Positions 1-6,791 are shown, numbered from the stretch's first letter. The stretch is 64,000 nt of DNA from Oscillospiraceae bacterium (GCA_015068935.1 SVJO01000001.1:1-64000), one strand, 5' to 3'. Notes: generated by a model not told the origin, from the letters alone. A program made the numbers and translations.

Positions 1-68
1 CGGGGACAAGCAGTAATACAAAGATAACAGCCCTTACAGCGTTCCTCATTGATTATGACCTTGCCCAT
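1..68 (-). CDS. 4Fe-4S ferredoxin subunit, N-terminal fragment (2-oxoacid:ferredoxin oxidoreductase delta type)
   Basis: Only the first 22 codons are inside the window; the gene runs off the left edge. The visible start is a short beta segment followed by a C-x2-C-x2-C-x3-C-P cluster (CKGCYLCITACP), typical of a 4Fe-4S ferredoxin domain. In Clostridia a small protein of this type is the delta subunit of 2-oxoglutarate/2-ketoisovalerate:ferredoxin oxidoreductase. An AGGTG-like ribosome site precedes the ATG. It lies just downstream of the P-loop ATPase gene on the same strand, so the two are probably co-transcribed. The subunit assignment is inference from a short fragment. Confidence 0.7.
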   Translation of the reverse strand, partial: MGKVIINEERCKGCYLCITACP

Positions 69-84
69 TTATTGCACCTCCATA

Positions 85-750
85 CTAAAAATCAAGCATT
101 AAATATCTATTAATATAAAATGGTTTGCTAATATATTCGCGCGGTATTTTTTTAATAACTTCCTCAAGTCCTGATGTATAAACTATATCAATTCCGACTT
201 TTTGCGATACAGTCTTTATAATTTCCTGTCCTTTTAAGACGTCATTATCTGTTGTAAGATGAGCGATGTTGGAATTATTGATTAATCCGGTAACCTTCAG
301 TCTTGATGAAGCCTCAATATCAGAAATAAGGCTCAAAATATCTTCTGCAGTTGAAGAAAGAGGACGAAATGTATTTATAACAAAAAACATATCATAGTTT
401 TCTTTGTCAAAATACTGTTTATATCTTCCAAGCGCTACTGCTCCGTCGTCATCACCGCCCACATCAAAAACACAGGCGGCTTCACTGTCGCAGAAAACAC
501 GAAAAATTTCAGATGGCAAAGCAGGAACATCAACATTACTGCTTGCAAATTCAGAAGCTATAACATCAATACCCATTTGTCCAAGTTGTTTTTTTACATC
601 ATTTGTTCTGAAATACGGATTAACTATGTCTAAATCTACTATATATACTTTTTTAAATTTCTTTTTTAATTGTATTGCAAAATTAACAGCAAATTCTGTT
701 TTACCACTGCCGTAGTGTCCCACAATAACGTTTATCCTTTTATTATCCAT
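85..750 (-). CDS. P-loop ATPase, MinD/ParA/CobQ-like
   Basis: This 221-residue soluble protein has a Walker A motif GHYGSGKT at residues 11-18, a VDLDIVNPYFR segment near 39-49 and a FDVGGDDDG segment near 94-102, typical of the SIMIBI class of ATPases that handle metal clusters or partition cargo. Its gene lies 16 bp upstream of a ferredoxin-type subunit gene on the same strand. Such ATPases recur next to 2-oxoacid:ferredoxin oxidoreductase genes in Clostridia, so a role in assembling or regulating that enzyme is possible but inferred. No membrane segment or signal peptide is visible. Confidence 0.75.
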   Translation of the reverse strand: MDNKRINVIVGHYGSGKTEFAVNFAIQLKKKFKKVYIVDLDIVNPYFRTNDVKKQLGQMGIDVIASEFASSNVDVPALPSEIFRVFCDSEAACVFDVGGDDDGAVALGRYKQYFDKENYDMFFVINTFRPLSSTAEDILSLISDIEASSRLKVTGLINNSNIAHLTTDNDVLKGQEIIKTVSQKVGIDIVYTSGLEEVIKKIPREYISKPFYINRYLMLDF

Positions 751-920
751 AACTTCTCTCCCAAAAATGACTTTGTAGCTATGTTCAATTAATTATAACA
801 CAAATTTTATGTTATGTACAGTAAAATTTTAAAAATAACAATAAATATTAATAAAAAATTGAAAAATGAACTATTATGTACAATTTTGGTTGAAATTACG
901 AACAAAAATGCAAAAAAAGT

Positions 921-928
921 CATATATT
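921..928 (+). promoter_or_regulatory. candidate sigma-E-type -10 element for cotJ
   Basis: CATATATT resembles the sigma-E -10 consensus CATACANT and lies 35 bp before the cotJA start codon. The -35 region is not a good match. cotJ in Bacillus subtilis is sigma-E dependent, so this is a plausible but weak call. Confidence 0.25.
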
Positions 929-962
929 GTAATATACTACGTAATTAAGGAGGAATAAAATT

Positions 963-1124
963 ATGGAAAAAATTCACGAAGAAATGTATACAAGAGTTGG
1001 GTATGCTTTTGTTCCTGTGCAGTCCTTTGAAAAAATGTATCCGCCGGAGGAAGCACTCTCAAACGGAACAGCATTCCCTGAACTTAATCTGCCAATATCG
1101 GTCTATGGACCAAAACCAAATTAG
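963..1124 (+). CDS. cotJA: spore coat associated protein CotJA
   Basis: This 53-residue protein carries the CotJA pattern: a YAFVPVQSFEKMYPPEEAL block followed by a short proline-rich tail ending in KPN. It is a small spore coat component made in the mother cell and needed for normal assembly of the CotJ proteins in the coat. It starts at an ATG after a strong AGGAGG and is followed at 14 bp by cotJB, then cotJC, the standard operon order. It is below the usual length cut-off but clearly real by order, spacing and sequence. Confidence 0.92.
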   Translation: MEKIHEEMYTRVGYAFVPVQSFEKMYPPEEALSNGTAFPELNLPISVYGPKPN

Positions 1125-1138
1125 GAGGAGCAGGAAAA

Positions 1139-1402
1139 ATGATGAATAATATGCAAAATAGAGAGCGGGAATGTGCTCTCAGGCAACTTATGGCATACGA
1201 TTTCGTACAGCTTGAACTAAATTTATTTTTAGATACACATCCGAATAATCAACGGGCTTTAAAAGAATTTCACCATGTTAATAAAAAAGCGGCTGAATTA
1301 CGCGAAATGTATGAAAGAAAGTTTGGTCCGTTAACTACATCAGCCGTAAAATCCGAAGAAGAATGGGCATGGGTGAAGTCACCATGGCCGTGGGAAAATT
1401 AA
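1139..1402 (+). CDS. cotJB: spore coat protein CotJB
   Basis: This 87-residue protein matches CotJB: a helical N-terminal part with LRQLMAYDFVQLELNLFLDT, a middle part typical of the family, and a tryptophan-rich end (WAWVKSPWPWEN). CotJB acts in the inner spore coat with CotJA and CotJC. The ribosome site AGGAGGAGCAGG precedes two adjacent ATG codons, so the start could be 1139 or 1142. The stop is 12 bp before cotJC. Nothing suggests damage, and only the next gene is interrupted. Confidence 0.93.
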   Translation: MMNNMQNRERECALRQLMAYDFVQLELNLFLDTHPNNQRALKEFHHVNKKAAELREMYERKFGPLTTSAVKSEEEWAWVKSPWPWEN

Positions 1403-1414
1403 GGAGGTTATATT

Positions 1415-1612
1415 ATGTGGCAATATGATAAAAAATTACAGTTTCCGATTAATATTAAAAATCCCAACCCAACACTAGCAAACTATATTATCAGCCAGTA
1501 CGGTGGACCTGACGGAGAACTTGGAGCATCTATGAGATATTTGTCTCAACGTTTCTCTATGAAAGATGACACAGTAAAAGCTATATTGACAGATATCGGT
1601 ACTGAGGAATAG
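1415..1612 (+). CDS. cotJC: CotJC manganese-catalase-type coat protein, 5' part (interrupted by prophage)
   Basis: These 65 codons are the N-terminal third of CotJC, a ferritin-like manganese-catalase-type spore coat protein. The NPTLANYIISQYGG and ILTDIGTEE segments match the family. The reading frame is cut after Glu65 and meets TAG at once in prophage DNA. The missing remainder begins at 44541 (LAHLEMVGTL) in the same orientation. The shared GAA codon joins both parts into a 196-residue protein, close to the 189 residues of B. subtilis CotJC. No other lesion is visible. In the integrated state this truncated product lacks most ligands of the dimanganese centre and should be inactive. Confidence 0.93.
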   Translation: MWQYDKKLQFPINIKNPNPTLANYIISQYGGPDGELGASMRYLSQRFSMKDDTVKAILTDIGTEE

Positions 1613-1633
1613 GTACATCATTGTTGTATATGG
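1582..1633. other. attL of the prophage
   Basis: Host cotJC sequence ends at the crossover dinucleotide GA (1607-1608), and phage arm sequence follows from 1609 to 1633. The phage arm ends in TTGTTGTATATGG, the exact reverse complement of the start of the arm at the other end of the element (44513). The dinucleotide GA is shared with attR (44538-44539). The boundary is set by the cotJC reading frame on one side and by the symmetry of the deduced attP on the other. Confidence 0.85.
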
Positions 1634-1645
1634 ATGATATAAAAA

Positions 1646-3244
1646 TTAAGCCTTTAATATAACATCAATATCTATAGGCGGGTTACTCCAACCATTACCA
1701 ATGTTTTTTTTGCTTTTTTGTCGCGCTGCTCGTTCTTTGCTGTATTCTATACGTTCAATACAAGCCTTTAATAATTTGTTTTTCATATCTGCTGACTTTT
1801 TCTCGTCATGCAACGTTTCGAGCGCATCTTTAAAAAGATATAATTTTTTCTCGTAGTCAACAGGAGAGGGCATTGACTTTTTAGCCTCACATAAAGCAAT
1901 ATTTACTTTCTCCTTATCTTGTAATACTTCTACATTTAGTTTATCAAATATAACCTTTGGCATATTTTCCTCAGCGTACTTGTCCCACAAACTTATCTCT
2001 TTAGCCTCAAGGCTCTCAAGCTTCTTTTCTAAATCCTTTATTAAGTTAGCGTGTAACTTTTGTGCATCTTTGTTATTTCCTGATATTCTTACTTCAAAAT
2101 CTGCGATACATTCTTTAAGTACGCTTGTGACTTCTTCCAAAAATTCATCATATAAACAAGAACCAGTATTACATTTTGTTTGTTTAGGACATAACACTCG
2201 CGGAGCTGCAGTTTCACGTCCCTTATTTGTATATGTGCGCATAACCATAGACGAGCCACACTCACGGCAATATATAAGTCCCGCGAATGGGTTTCGTAAT
2301 GTTTTATTAGACGGCGGCTTTGGATTTTTCCCATGTTTTTCAATGGCAGCGTTAAAAGTAGCCTCGTCTATAATAGCGGGGTGCTTACCTTCAAATATTA
2401 AATACTCGTCAATCTTAGACTTCGGGCGTGTTTTTATAACTTCGCCATCTTCAACTATATTTACAACTTTTCTCCAGTTCCATTTTACTTTCCCTATATA
2501 GTGAATATTACAAAGCAAATCCTTTAAAGCAGGGGGCGACCAATATTTTCCCTTTTGTGGTTTGATTCCTAACCCGTCAAGAGTATTCGCTATTTTGGTG
2601 CAGCCCATATTTTTATTTACATACATATCAAATATCATACGAACGACATTCGCTTCTTCCTCGTTAATTTTGAGCGTAGGGCATTTTCTTTTACCTTCTA
2701 TAACAATATCCTTGTCGTAACCATACGGAGCAATAGAGCCTATAAAATTGCCCTGCTGAACGGATAACAAACGGCCTCTATTCATTATCTTTTTTTGATA
2801 CTCTAAAAACTCATTACCGCGCTTTAATTCGCGTTCAAAAAAATCTCTGTCGTAATCGTCACGTAAATCATATGTTTTTTGTGGTGTTATAACAAGAGTG
2901 TTTGTATAACGTAATAGCTTAATTAATCGCCCAGCATCTTCTAAATCACCACGCGAAAGCCTCTGCACTTCTACTACAAGTATAGCTTTTACGCGGGGAC
3001 TTTCTATCTGTTTTAATAATTTTAGCATTTCAGGACGGTCATCTATCGTTTCACCGGACACAACCTCACGGAACTTATTTTCTTCTGCAATTTTTTCGCC
3101 TATATTTCTTTCGGCCCATTCGTCTAAAATAGCTTCATGTTTTTGCAAAACTTCCTCTACAGTTAACAACGCATCATCTGAACGTGATTTTCTTAGATAT
3201 TCAAGTATTTCATCTTTTGTTAAGCCTTTGTGTGCTTCGTACAT
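1646..3244 (-). CDS. large serine recombinase (integrase/excisionase)
   Basis: This 532-residue protein is the enzyme expected to integrate and excise the element. The N-terminal resolvase domain (about 12-150) has the catalytic serine at S20 in YLRKSRS, followed by GETIDDRP (64-71) and RLSRGD (95-100). A recombinase domain follows (about 165-300), then a zinc ribbon with C326, C329, C352 and C358, and a coiled coil near 390-480 of the kind that controls synapsis. Length and layout are close to SprA, the SPbeta integrase that rebuilds spsM during sporulation. It is transcribed towards attL, whose crossover lies 38 bp past its stop codon. A GGGG-type ribosome site precedes the ATG. No convincing sigma-E or sigma-K promoter was recognised. 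Confidence 0.95.
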   Translation of the reverse strand: MYEAHKGLTKDEILEYLRKSRSDDALLTVEEVLQKHEAILDEWAERNIGEKIAEENKFREVVSGETIDDRPEMLKLLKQIESPRVKAILVVEVQRLSRGDLEDAGRLIKLLRYTNTLVITPQKTYDLRDDYDRDFFERELKRGNEFLEYQKKIMNRGRLLSVQQGNFIGSIAPYGYDKDIVIEGKRKCPTLKINEEEANVVRMIFDMYVNKNMGCTKIANTLDGLGIKPQKGKYWSPPALKDLLCNIHYIGKVKWNWRKVVNIVEDGEVIKTRPKSKIDEYLIFEGKHPAIIDEATFNAAIEKHGKNPKPPSNKTLRNPFAGLIYCRECGSSMVMRTYTNKGRETAAPRVLCPKQTKCNTGSCLYDEFLEEVTSVLKECIADFEVRISGNNKDAQKLHANLIKDLEKKLESLEAKEISLWDKYAEENMPKVIFDKLNVEVLQDKEKVNIALCEAKKSMPSPVDYEKKLYLFKDALETLHDEKKSADMKNKLLKACIERIEYSKERAARQKSKKNIGNGWSNPPIDIDVILKA

Positions 3245-3286
3245 TTTATTTTCCCCTTAATCGTTTTTTTATACGATACATAAAAT

Positions 3287-3820
3287 TTAATACCTTAACC
3301 ATCCATGCTCAGGATGCAGTATTTCCATTATAAATAAAACTACAAAAATTGCTGCTAAACCGGCAATGATCCAACCCTTTATTAAATTGGCTCTTTTTAA
3401 GTCTTTTATCTGTTCCTTATACGACTCATTTATTTCCCTTTTATCAGCAAGACGTCTTTCAAAATTCTCTTTTAAGTCTTCGTGATGTTGCTCATAGTGA
3501 GACCTTATATTTGATATATGTTCTTCGTTTGTTTCCTTCATTGTAGTCAGTTGAAATTCATAAAGTTCTTTTAAAGAAGAAACACTTACTTCTTTTATTT
3601 CATTCTTGTTTTTACCCGGGTTAAGCATCTCATCCATAGAGCCACCCAAAGCATAAACAACAGGAGCAACTGTGTCCACTCTTGGGTCTTCGGTTTGTCC
3701 GTTACATAGTTTTTTTACTGTAGATACGGACCTATTACTTTTTTCTGCTACAGACTCATAAGTAAGTCCTGTTTTTAATCTCAAATGGCTTAAATATTCA
3801 GCCACTAATTCAGCTTTCAT
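3287..3820 (-). CDS. XRE-family HTH protein with coiled coil and C-terminal membrane anchor
   Basis: This is a 177-residue protein if started at the ATG preceded by AGGAGGTC; the longer frame lacks a ribosome site. Residues 1-65 form an XRE-type helix-turn-helix (LRLKTGLTYESVAEKSNRSV). Residues about 85-145 are charged and helical, and a single membrane segment (WIIAGLAAIFVVLFIMEIL) lies near the C terminus. It sits between the recombinase and the repressor region on the recombinase strand, and may be co-transcribed with the recombinase across a 42-bp gap. A membrane-tethered DNA-binding protein could link envelope state to phage control, but its function is unknown. Confidence 0.75.
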   Translation of the reverse strand: MKAELVAEYLSHLRLKTGLTYESVAEKSNRSVSTVKKLCNGQTEDPRVDTVAPVVYALGGSMDEMLNPGKNKNEIKEVSVSSLKELYEFQLTTMKETNEEHISNIRSHYEQHHEDLKENFERRLADKREINESYKEQIKDLKRANLIKGWIIAGLAAIFVVLFIMEILHPEHGWLRY

Positions 3821-3854
3821 TTTTGACCTCCTAAAAAGTTGTATATTATGCGGA

Positions 3855-3945
3855 TTATACCAAACTTGGTACTTAAAAAGTATCAAATTATACACCCTAA
3901 ATTATCTCGTTTCGACCAAATTATCTACTATATAGACCAAATTTG
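3855..3945. promoter_or_regulatory. candidate operators upstream of the membrane-anchored XRE gene
   Basis: The region holds an inverted repeat TACCAA-AC-TTGGTA just upstream of the gene start and two direct copies of GACCAAATT about 21 bp apart. The ACTTGGTAC element (from 3864) recurs in the repeat array beside the primase gene near 18 kb. Binding by the adjacent XRE protein is inference. Confidence 0.4.
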
Positions 3946-3997
3946 CATCTTTATTTTTTAAAAAAAATCAATTATTATGAATTTGTAAAAAATACCA

Positions 3998-4026
3998 TTG
4001 TTCAGACAATTCGTATTTAATATAAT
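3998..4026 (+). promoter_or_regulatory. sigma-A promoter of the SOS-box gene
   Basis: TTGTTC (3998-4003) and TATAAT (4021-4026) are separated by 17 bp. A LexA-type palindrome starts 12 bp after the -10 element, so the transcription start would lie beside or within it. Confidence 0.75.
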
Positions 4027-4038
4027 TGTCGTAACACC

Positions 4039-4052
4039 AGAACATATGTTCT
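4039..4052. promoter_or_regulatory. LexA/DinR-type SOS box
   Basis: AGAACATATGTTCT is a perfect 14-bp palindrome containing GAAC-N4-GTTC, the core of the Gram-positive LexA (DinR) box. The same 14 bp occur in front of the host Y-family polymerase gene at 47443-47456. It overlaps the start region of the promoter at 3998-4026, the right place for repression. Confidence 0.8.
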
Positions 4053-4072
4053 AAAGAAAGGAATGTTGAACC

Positions 4073-4234
4073 ATGACAGCAAAAGAAGAACTAAAGCAAC
4101 TAATACTATCGCTCAATATGGAAGAATTGGAAAAAGCCTGTTCTATCTTCCAAGACCACTTTTTAATGAAGCAAGAAGCACAGCTGCCTCACTCTCCGAA
4201 AGTCCGTCAACTAAATCAATTAAAGCCCGCTTAA
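4073..4234 (+). CDS. small SOS-controlled prophage protein, candidate induction factor
   Basis: This 53-residue frame begins at an ATG after AAAGGA and directly follows a strong promoter with a LexA-type box. The first 35 residues look like a small helical protein (EELKQLILSLNMEELEKAC). The C terminus is basic and overlaps by 92 bp the end of the convergent repressor gene, so its sequence there is constrained by the other strand. No family was recognised. Location and control suggest an antirepressor or other induction signal. Alternatively the transcript itself, antisense to the repressor, could be what matters. Confidence 0.6.
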   Translation: MTAKEELKQLILSLNMEELEKACSIFQDHFLMKQEAQLPHSPKVRQLNQLKPA

Positions 4235-4484
4235 CTTCTGACAGCTCGTTTTGTTCGGGCTGTTTTTGTTTGTCGTCAACTAAGTCAAACAATACAACAG
4301 GCGACACTTCTAATATATCCGCCATCTGTTGCATACGAGGACGGGGCATATTTTCAATTTCGCCTTGTTCGTATTTACTTATAGTAGTATGGGAACATTT
4401 TAAAAGCTTTGCAAGCTGTTTTTGGGTTAAACCTTTAGCTTTACGCGCCTCTTTTATGCTGTTCCCTACTTTGTTTGTAGTCAT
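4143..4484 (-). CDS. XRE-family phage repressor (CI-like)
   Basis: The product has 113 residues if started at the ATG after GGAGGTG; an upstream ATG lacks a ribosome site. The N-terminal XRE helix-turn-helix is clear (IKEARKAKGLTQKQLAKLL, then CSHTTISKYEQGEIENMPRP). The C-terminal half is short, without the peptidase domain of lambda CI, so RecA-stimulated self-cleavage is not expected. That fits induction through a separate LexA-controlled gene converging from 4073. It is divergent from the Cro-like gene at 4643, with promoters and repeated operators between them. Confidence 0.85.
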   Translation of the reverse strand: MTTNKVGNSIKEARKAKGLTQKQLAKLLKCSHTTISKYEQGEIENMPRPRMQQMADILEVSPVVLFDLVDDKQKQPEQNELSEVKRALIDLVDGLSESEAAVLLASLKSGLGR

Positions 4485-4505
4485 TTTATCACCTCCGCAA
4501 ATTCT

Positions 4506-4534
4506 ATTATAAAGGAAACTTTTTAAAAAAGCAA
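4506..4534 (-). promoter_or_regulatory. promoter of the repressor gene
   Basis: On the minus strand a perfect TATAAT (plus-strand ATTATA at 4506-4511) is preceded at 17 bp by a weak -35, TTGCTT. A half operator CACGGGAA (4550-4557) lies just upstream. Confidence 0.55.
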
Positions 4535-4564
4535 GAAAAATTTTATTTTCACGGGAAAAAGTTA

Positions 4565-4593
4565 TTGACAAAAAGAAAAAGTTATTGTAGAAT
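4565..4593 (+). promoter_or_regulatory. early rightward promoter
   Basis: TTGACA (4565-4570) and TAGAAT (4588-4593) are 17 bp apart. The first 21-bp operator (4604-4624) lies immediately downstream, so repressor bound there would block this promoter. Confidence 0.75.
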
Positions 4594-4603
4594 AATATTA
4601 AAT

Positions 4604-4624
4604 AATTCCCGTGGTAGTGGAATT
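4604..4624. promoter_or_regulatory. phage operator O1 (21 bp)
   Basis: The site has inverted ends AATTCC and GGAATT around the 9-bp spacer CGTGGTAGT. It lies between the early promoter and the Cro-like gene. A second copy with two base changes follows that gene. Confidence 0.6.
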
Positions 4625-4642
4625 TAGAAAGGAGCGAAAATT

Positions 4643-4849
4643 ATGAATGCAGTAGAATTGAAAAAAGTTATGCTTGATAACGGAGATAATAACCGTTCTC
4701 TTGCAGAGTTTCTAAACATGAAACAATCAACATTTTCAAGCAAGTTGCACGAAAACGGTGCGGCGTTTCGAAAGAGCGAAATTCAACAGATTGTAAACAG
4801 ATACAATTTAAACGCCGAACAAATTAAAACCATTTTTTTTAACCAATAA
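4643..4849 (+). CDS. Cro-like small HTH protein
   Basis: This 68-residue protein has one helix-turn-helix domain (NRSLAEFLNMKQSTFSSKL) and little else, resembling small Cro-type regulators of Firmicutes phages. It follows GAAAGGAGC and an ATG. It is the first gene of the rightward operon, divergent from the repressor, with near-identical 21-bp operators on both sides. It probably turns down the repressor during lytic growth; this role is inferred from position. Confidence 0.8.
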   Translation: MNAVELKKVMLDNGDNNRSLAEFLNMKQSTFSSKLHENGAAFRKSEIQQIVNRYNLNAEQIKTIFFNQ

Positions 4850-4868
4850 TTCCCGTGACAGTGGAATT
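4848..4868. promoter_or_regulatory. phage operator O2 (21 bp)
   Basis: This second copy of the AATTCC-N9-GGAATT element has spacer CGTGACAGT and matches the site at 4604 in 19 of 21 positions. It overlaps the end of the Cro-like gene. Confidence 0.6.
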
Positions 4869-4933
4869 AAAAAGTAAGAAACAAGACAACCAGAGCAAAC
4901 ATAATCTAATTAATAAAGAAAGGAAGTGTTTAT

Positions 4934-5095
4934 ATGAAAGTTCCGGACACATACCATGAGCCAATAATTTTTGAACATCCCAAAGCAACGGTGCGCGTAT
5001 TCCGTCCTGTGCTTTCAGAAGAAGAAAGAAAACGCAGAATGAAGATAATTCACGATGCGGCTGCAGATTTATTAAAATCACCCGATATTAAATAA
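4934..5095 (+). CDS. small conserved-looking phage protein
   Basis: The 53-residue frame starts at an ATG after AGGAAG and includes VRVFRPVLSEEERKRRMK, a basic helical stretch. It looks like the short proteins that follow Cro-type genes in Clostridia phages, but no function is known. It has normal codon use for the operon and no overlap with neighbours. Confidence 0.6.
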   Translation: MKVPDTYHEPIIFEHPKATVRVFRPVLSEEERKRRMKIIHDAAADLLKSPDIK

Positions 5096-5149
5096 TTTTT
5101 TTAAGTTAGTATGCTCAGTGTTTAACAGAAGAAAGAGATGTGAGAAAAA

Positions 5150-5365
5150 ATGCCTTGTAGAGACTTACAACACCCTGACATTACAAAAATGATGCGCGAT
5201 GGTACTTTATCTGATGATCCCCCACTTCCGGAAATACGTTGTCCGTTGTGTGATAAAGAATGTGAAACATTATACAAAGGTGGCGGCGAGGTAATCGGTT
5301 GCGAAAACTGTATAGAGCGTGTGGATGCTTACGATGAAATCATGAAATGGGAAGGTTCCATATAA
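5150..5365 (+). CDS. small zinc-ribbon protein
   Basis: This 71-residue protein has two CxxC pairs (CPLCDKEC, then CENC), consistent with one structural zinc ribbon. No enzymatic motif is visible. It lies in the early operon between the 53-residue gene and the LysM gene and may be a nucleic-acid or protein adaptor. The function is unknown. Confidence 0.6.
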   Translation: MPCRDLQHPDITKMMRDGTLSDDPPLPEIRCPLCDKECETLYKGGGEVIGCENCIERVDAYDEIMKWEGSI

Positions 5366-5386
5366 ATAAGAAGAAGGAGTGAGTGG

Positions 5387-5641
5387 ATGAAAATTTTATT
5401 AACTGCGTTGCTGATCGCATGTGCCGTTGTATTTTGTACAAGTTTCATTTATAAAGAAGAAACACCAGTGCAAACACAAGAATATACAGTGCAACCCGGA
5501 GACACGCTTTACAGCATAGCTGAAGAATACGGCATAAAAAACTGGCGTAAATGGTCTTACGAAGTATGCAAAAACAACAACCTTAAACAAGGTGGTATGA
5601 TTCATCCGGGACAGATTATTACTATTGAAGTTACAGAGTGA
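5387..5641 (+). CDS. membrane-anchored LysM protein (YneA-like layout)
   Basis: This 84-residue protein has an N-terminal membrane segment (ILLTALLIACAVVFCTSFI), a short linker and one LysM domain (YTVQPGDTLYSIAEEYGI ... HPGQIITIEV) that should bind peptidoglycan outside the cell. The same size and layout occur in YneA, the SOS-induced division inhibitor of Bacillus. Because it lies in the early phage operon, a role in blocking host division or modifying the envelope is plausible. It could also be a superinfection-exclusion protein. An AGGAGTGAGTGG ribosome site supports the start. Confidence 0.75.
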   Translation: MKILLTALLIACAVVFCTSFIYKEETPVQTQEYTVQPGDTLYSIAEEYGIKNWRKWSYEVCKNNNLKQGGMIHPGQIITIEVTE

Positions 5642-5657
5642 AAGGAAGTTGAAAGTT

Positions 5658-6791
5658 ATGGGAAATAGACACAGTGCTGCAGAACTGAAGCAGATGCAGA
5701 GCCTCCCTTTAGAAGCGAAAATCAGGATGTCGGAAGAACGTATCAAAGTATGGTATGAATCTTGGGTAAAATTCGAGATTTACAATGGAACAACAGGCAA
5801 AAATCGTTTTACCACTATTGACACAAGGGGATTTGAGGTAGAACCACTGCTGAAAGAAAACGAATGGATCAAATCGGCTGTCGATGGTCAAGTTTATGTT
5901 TCTTTTTCAGGCGGAAAAGATTCAACGGTGTTGGCAGACTTGTGTGCCAAAGTATGTAAAAAATATGGTTGGACATTGTATTTGTTTTTTGCAAATACGG
6001 GGCTTGAATATCCCGAAATTCAAAAGTTTGTCAAGATATATGCCGAATGGTTAAGAAATACATACAAAATTGAAGTTGTGCTTGACATAGTGCGCCCTGA
6101 AATGCGTTTTGATGAAGTCATCAAAAAATATGGCTATCCAGCAATATCAAAAGATGTTTCCAATTGCGTTTACGGGGCAAAAAGAAACTCTAAAGTTAGG
6201 ATGGAAAGACTGAATGGCACTTTAAAAAACAAAGATTGTCAATTGTCCATGTTCAACTGTGCAAAGTGGAAATTCTTGTTGGATGCACCTTTTGATGTAT
6301 CAGATCAGTGTTGCGATGTTATGAAGAAAAAACCAGCTAAACAATACGGAAAACAGACCGGCAAAAAGCCAATTCTTGGAATGTTAGCATCTGAAAGTGT
6401 AAAAAGAAAAAATGCATGGATGAAAACAGGTTGCAATGCTTTTGATAAAAGGAACCCACAAAGTCAGCCAATGTCTTTTTGGACTGAACAAGATGTTCTT
6501 CGATACATCAAAGAATACAATATTCCTTTTTGCTCTGTATATGGCGAAATCATAGAAAAGGAAGGCGATTTAAAAACAACTTGTGAAAATAGAACAGGCT
6601 GCATCTTCTGCATGTTTGGTTGTCATTTAGAAAAAGAGCCAAACAGATTTCAGCGGTTAAAGGAAACACACCCGCGGCAATATGAATATTGTATCAACGG
6701 TGGTGAAATGGTTGACGGAAAGTGGCGACCGAACAAAGAAGGGCTTGGGCTTGGCAAGGTGCTTGATTATATAGGTGTTAAATATGAATGA
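5658..6791 (+). CDS. PAPS-reductase-family (PP-loop) protein with candidate Fe-S cysteines
   Basis: The product has 377 residues from the ATG preceded by AAAGGAAG; a longer frame has no ribosome site. The PP-loop SGGKDS is at residues 84-89, followed by a Rossmann-like core (LYLFFANTGLEYPEI). The C-terminal part has a C-x5-C-x2-C-x3-C cluster (CENRTGCIFCMFGC) suited to a [4Fe-4S] cluster, as in some sulfur-transferring members. Phages often carry such proteins. Proposed roles include nucleotide or DNA modification chemistry, but the substrate is unknown. Its stop overlaps the start of the next gene. Confidence 0.85.
   Translation: MGNRHSAAELKQMQSLPLEAKIRMSEERIKVWYESWVKFEIYNGTTGKNRFTTIDTRGFEVEPLLKENEWIKSAVDGQVYVSFSGGKDSTVLADLCAKVCKKYGWTLYLFFANTGLEYPEIQKFVKIYAEWLRNTYKIEVVLDIVRPEMRFDEVIKKYGYPAISKDVSNCVYGAKRNSKVRMERLNGTLKNKDCQLSMFNCAKWKFLLDAPFDVSDQCCDVMKKKPAKQYGKQTGKKPILGMLASESVKRKNAWMKTGCNAFDKRNPQSQPMSFWTEQDVLRYIKEYNIPFCSVYGEIIEKEGDLKTTCENRTGCIFCMFGCHLEKEPNRFQRLKETHPRQYEYCINGGEMVDGKWRPNKEGLGLGKVLDYIGVKYE

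Noticed and set aside
1415-1612. cotJC as an ordinary pseudogene
   Set aside because: Both halves are intact and rejoin in frame at the core dinucleotide, so it is an interrupted gene, not a decayed one.
1980-2501. Long open frame opposite the recombinase gene
   Set aside because: It is a shadow on the opposite strand of a clear recombinase domain, without a ribosome site or recognisable protein pattern.
4063-4512. 149-codon frame antisense to the repressor
   Set aside because: It is opposite the clear XRE repressor gene and has no ribosome site; the supported plus-strand frame is the 53-codon one at 4073.
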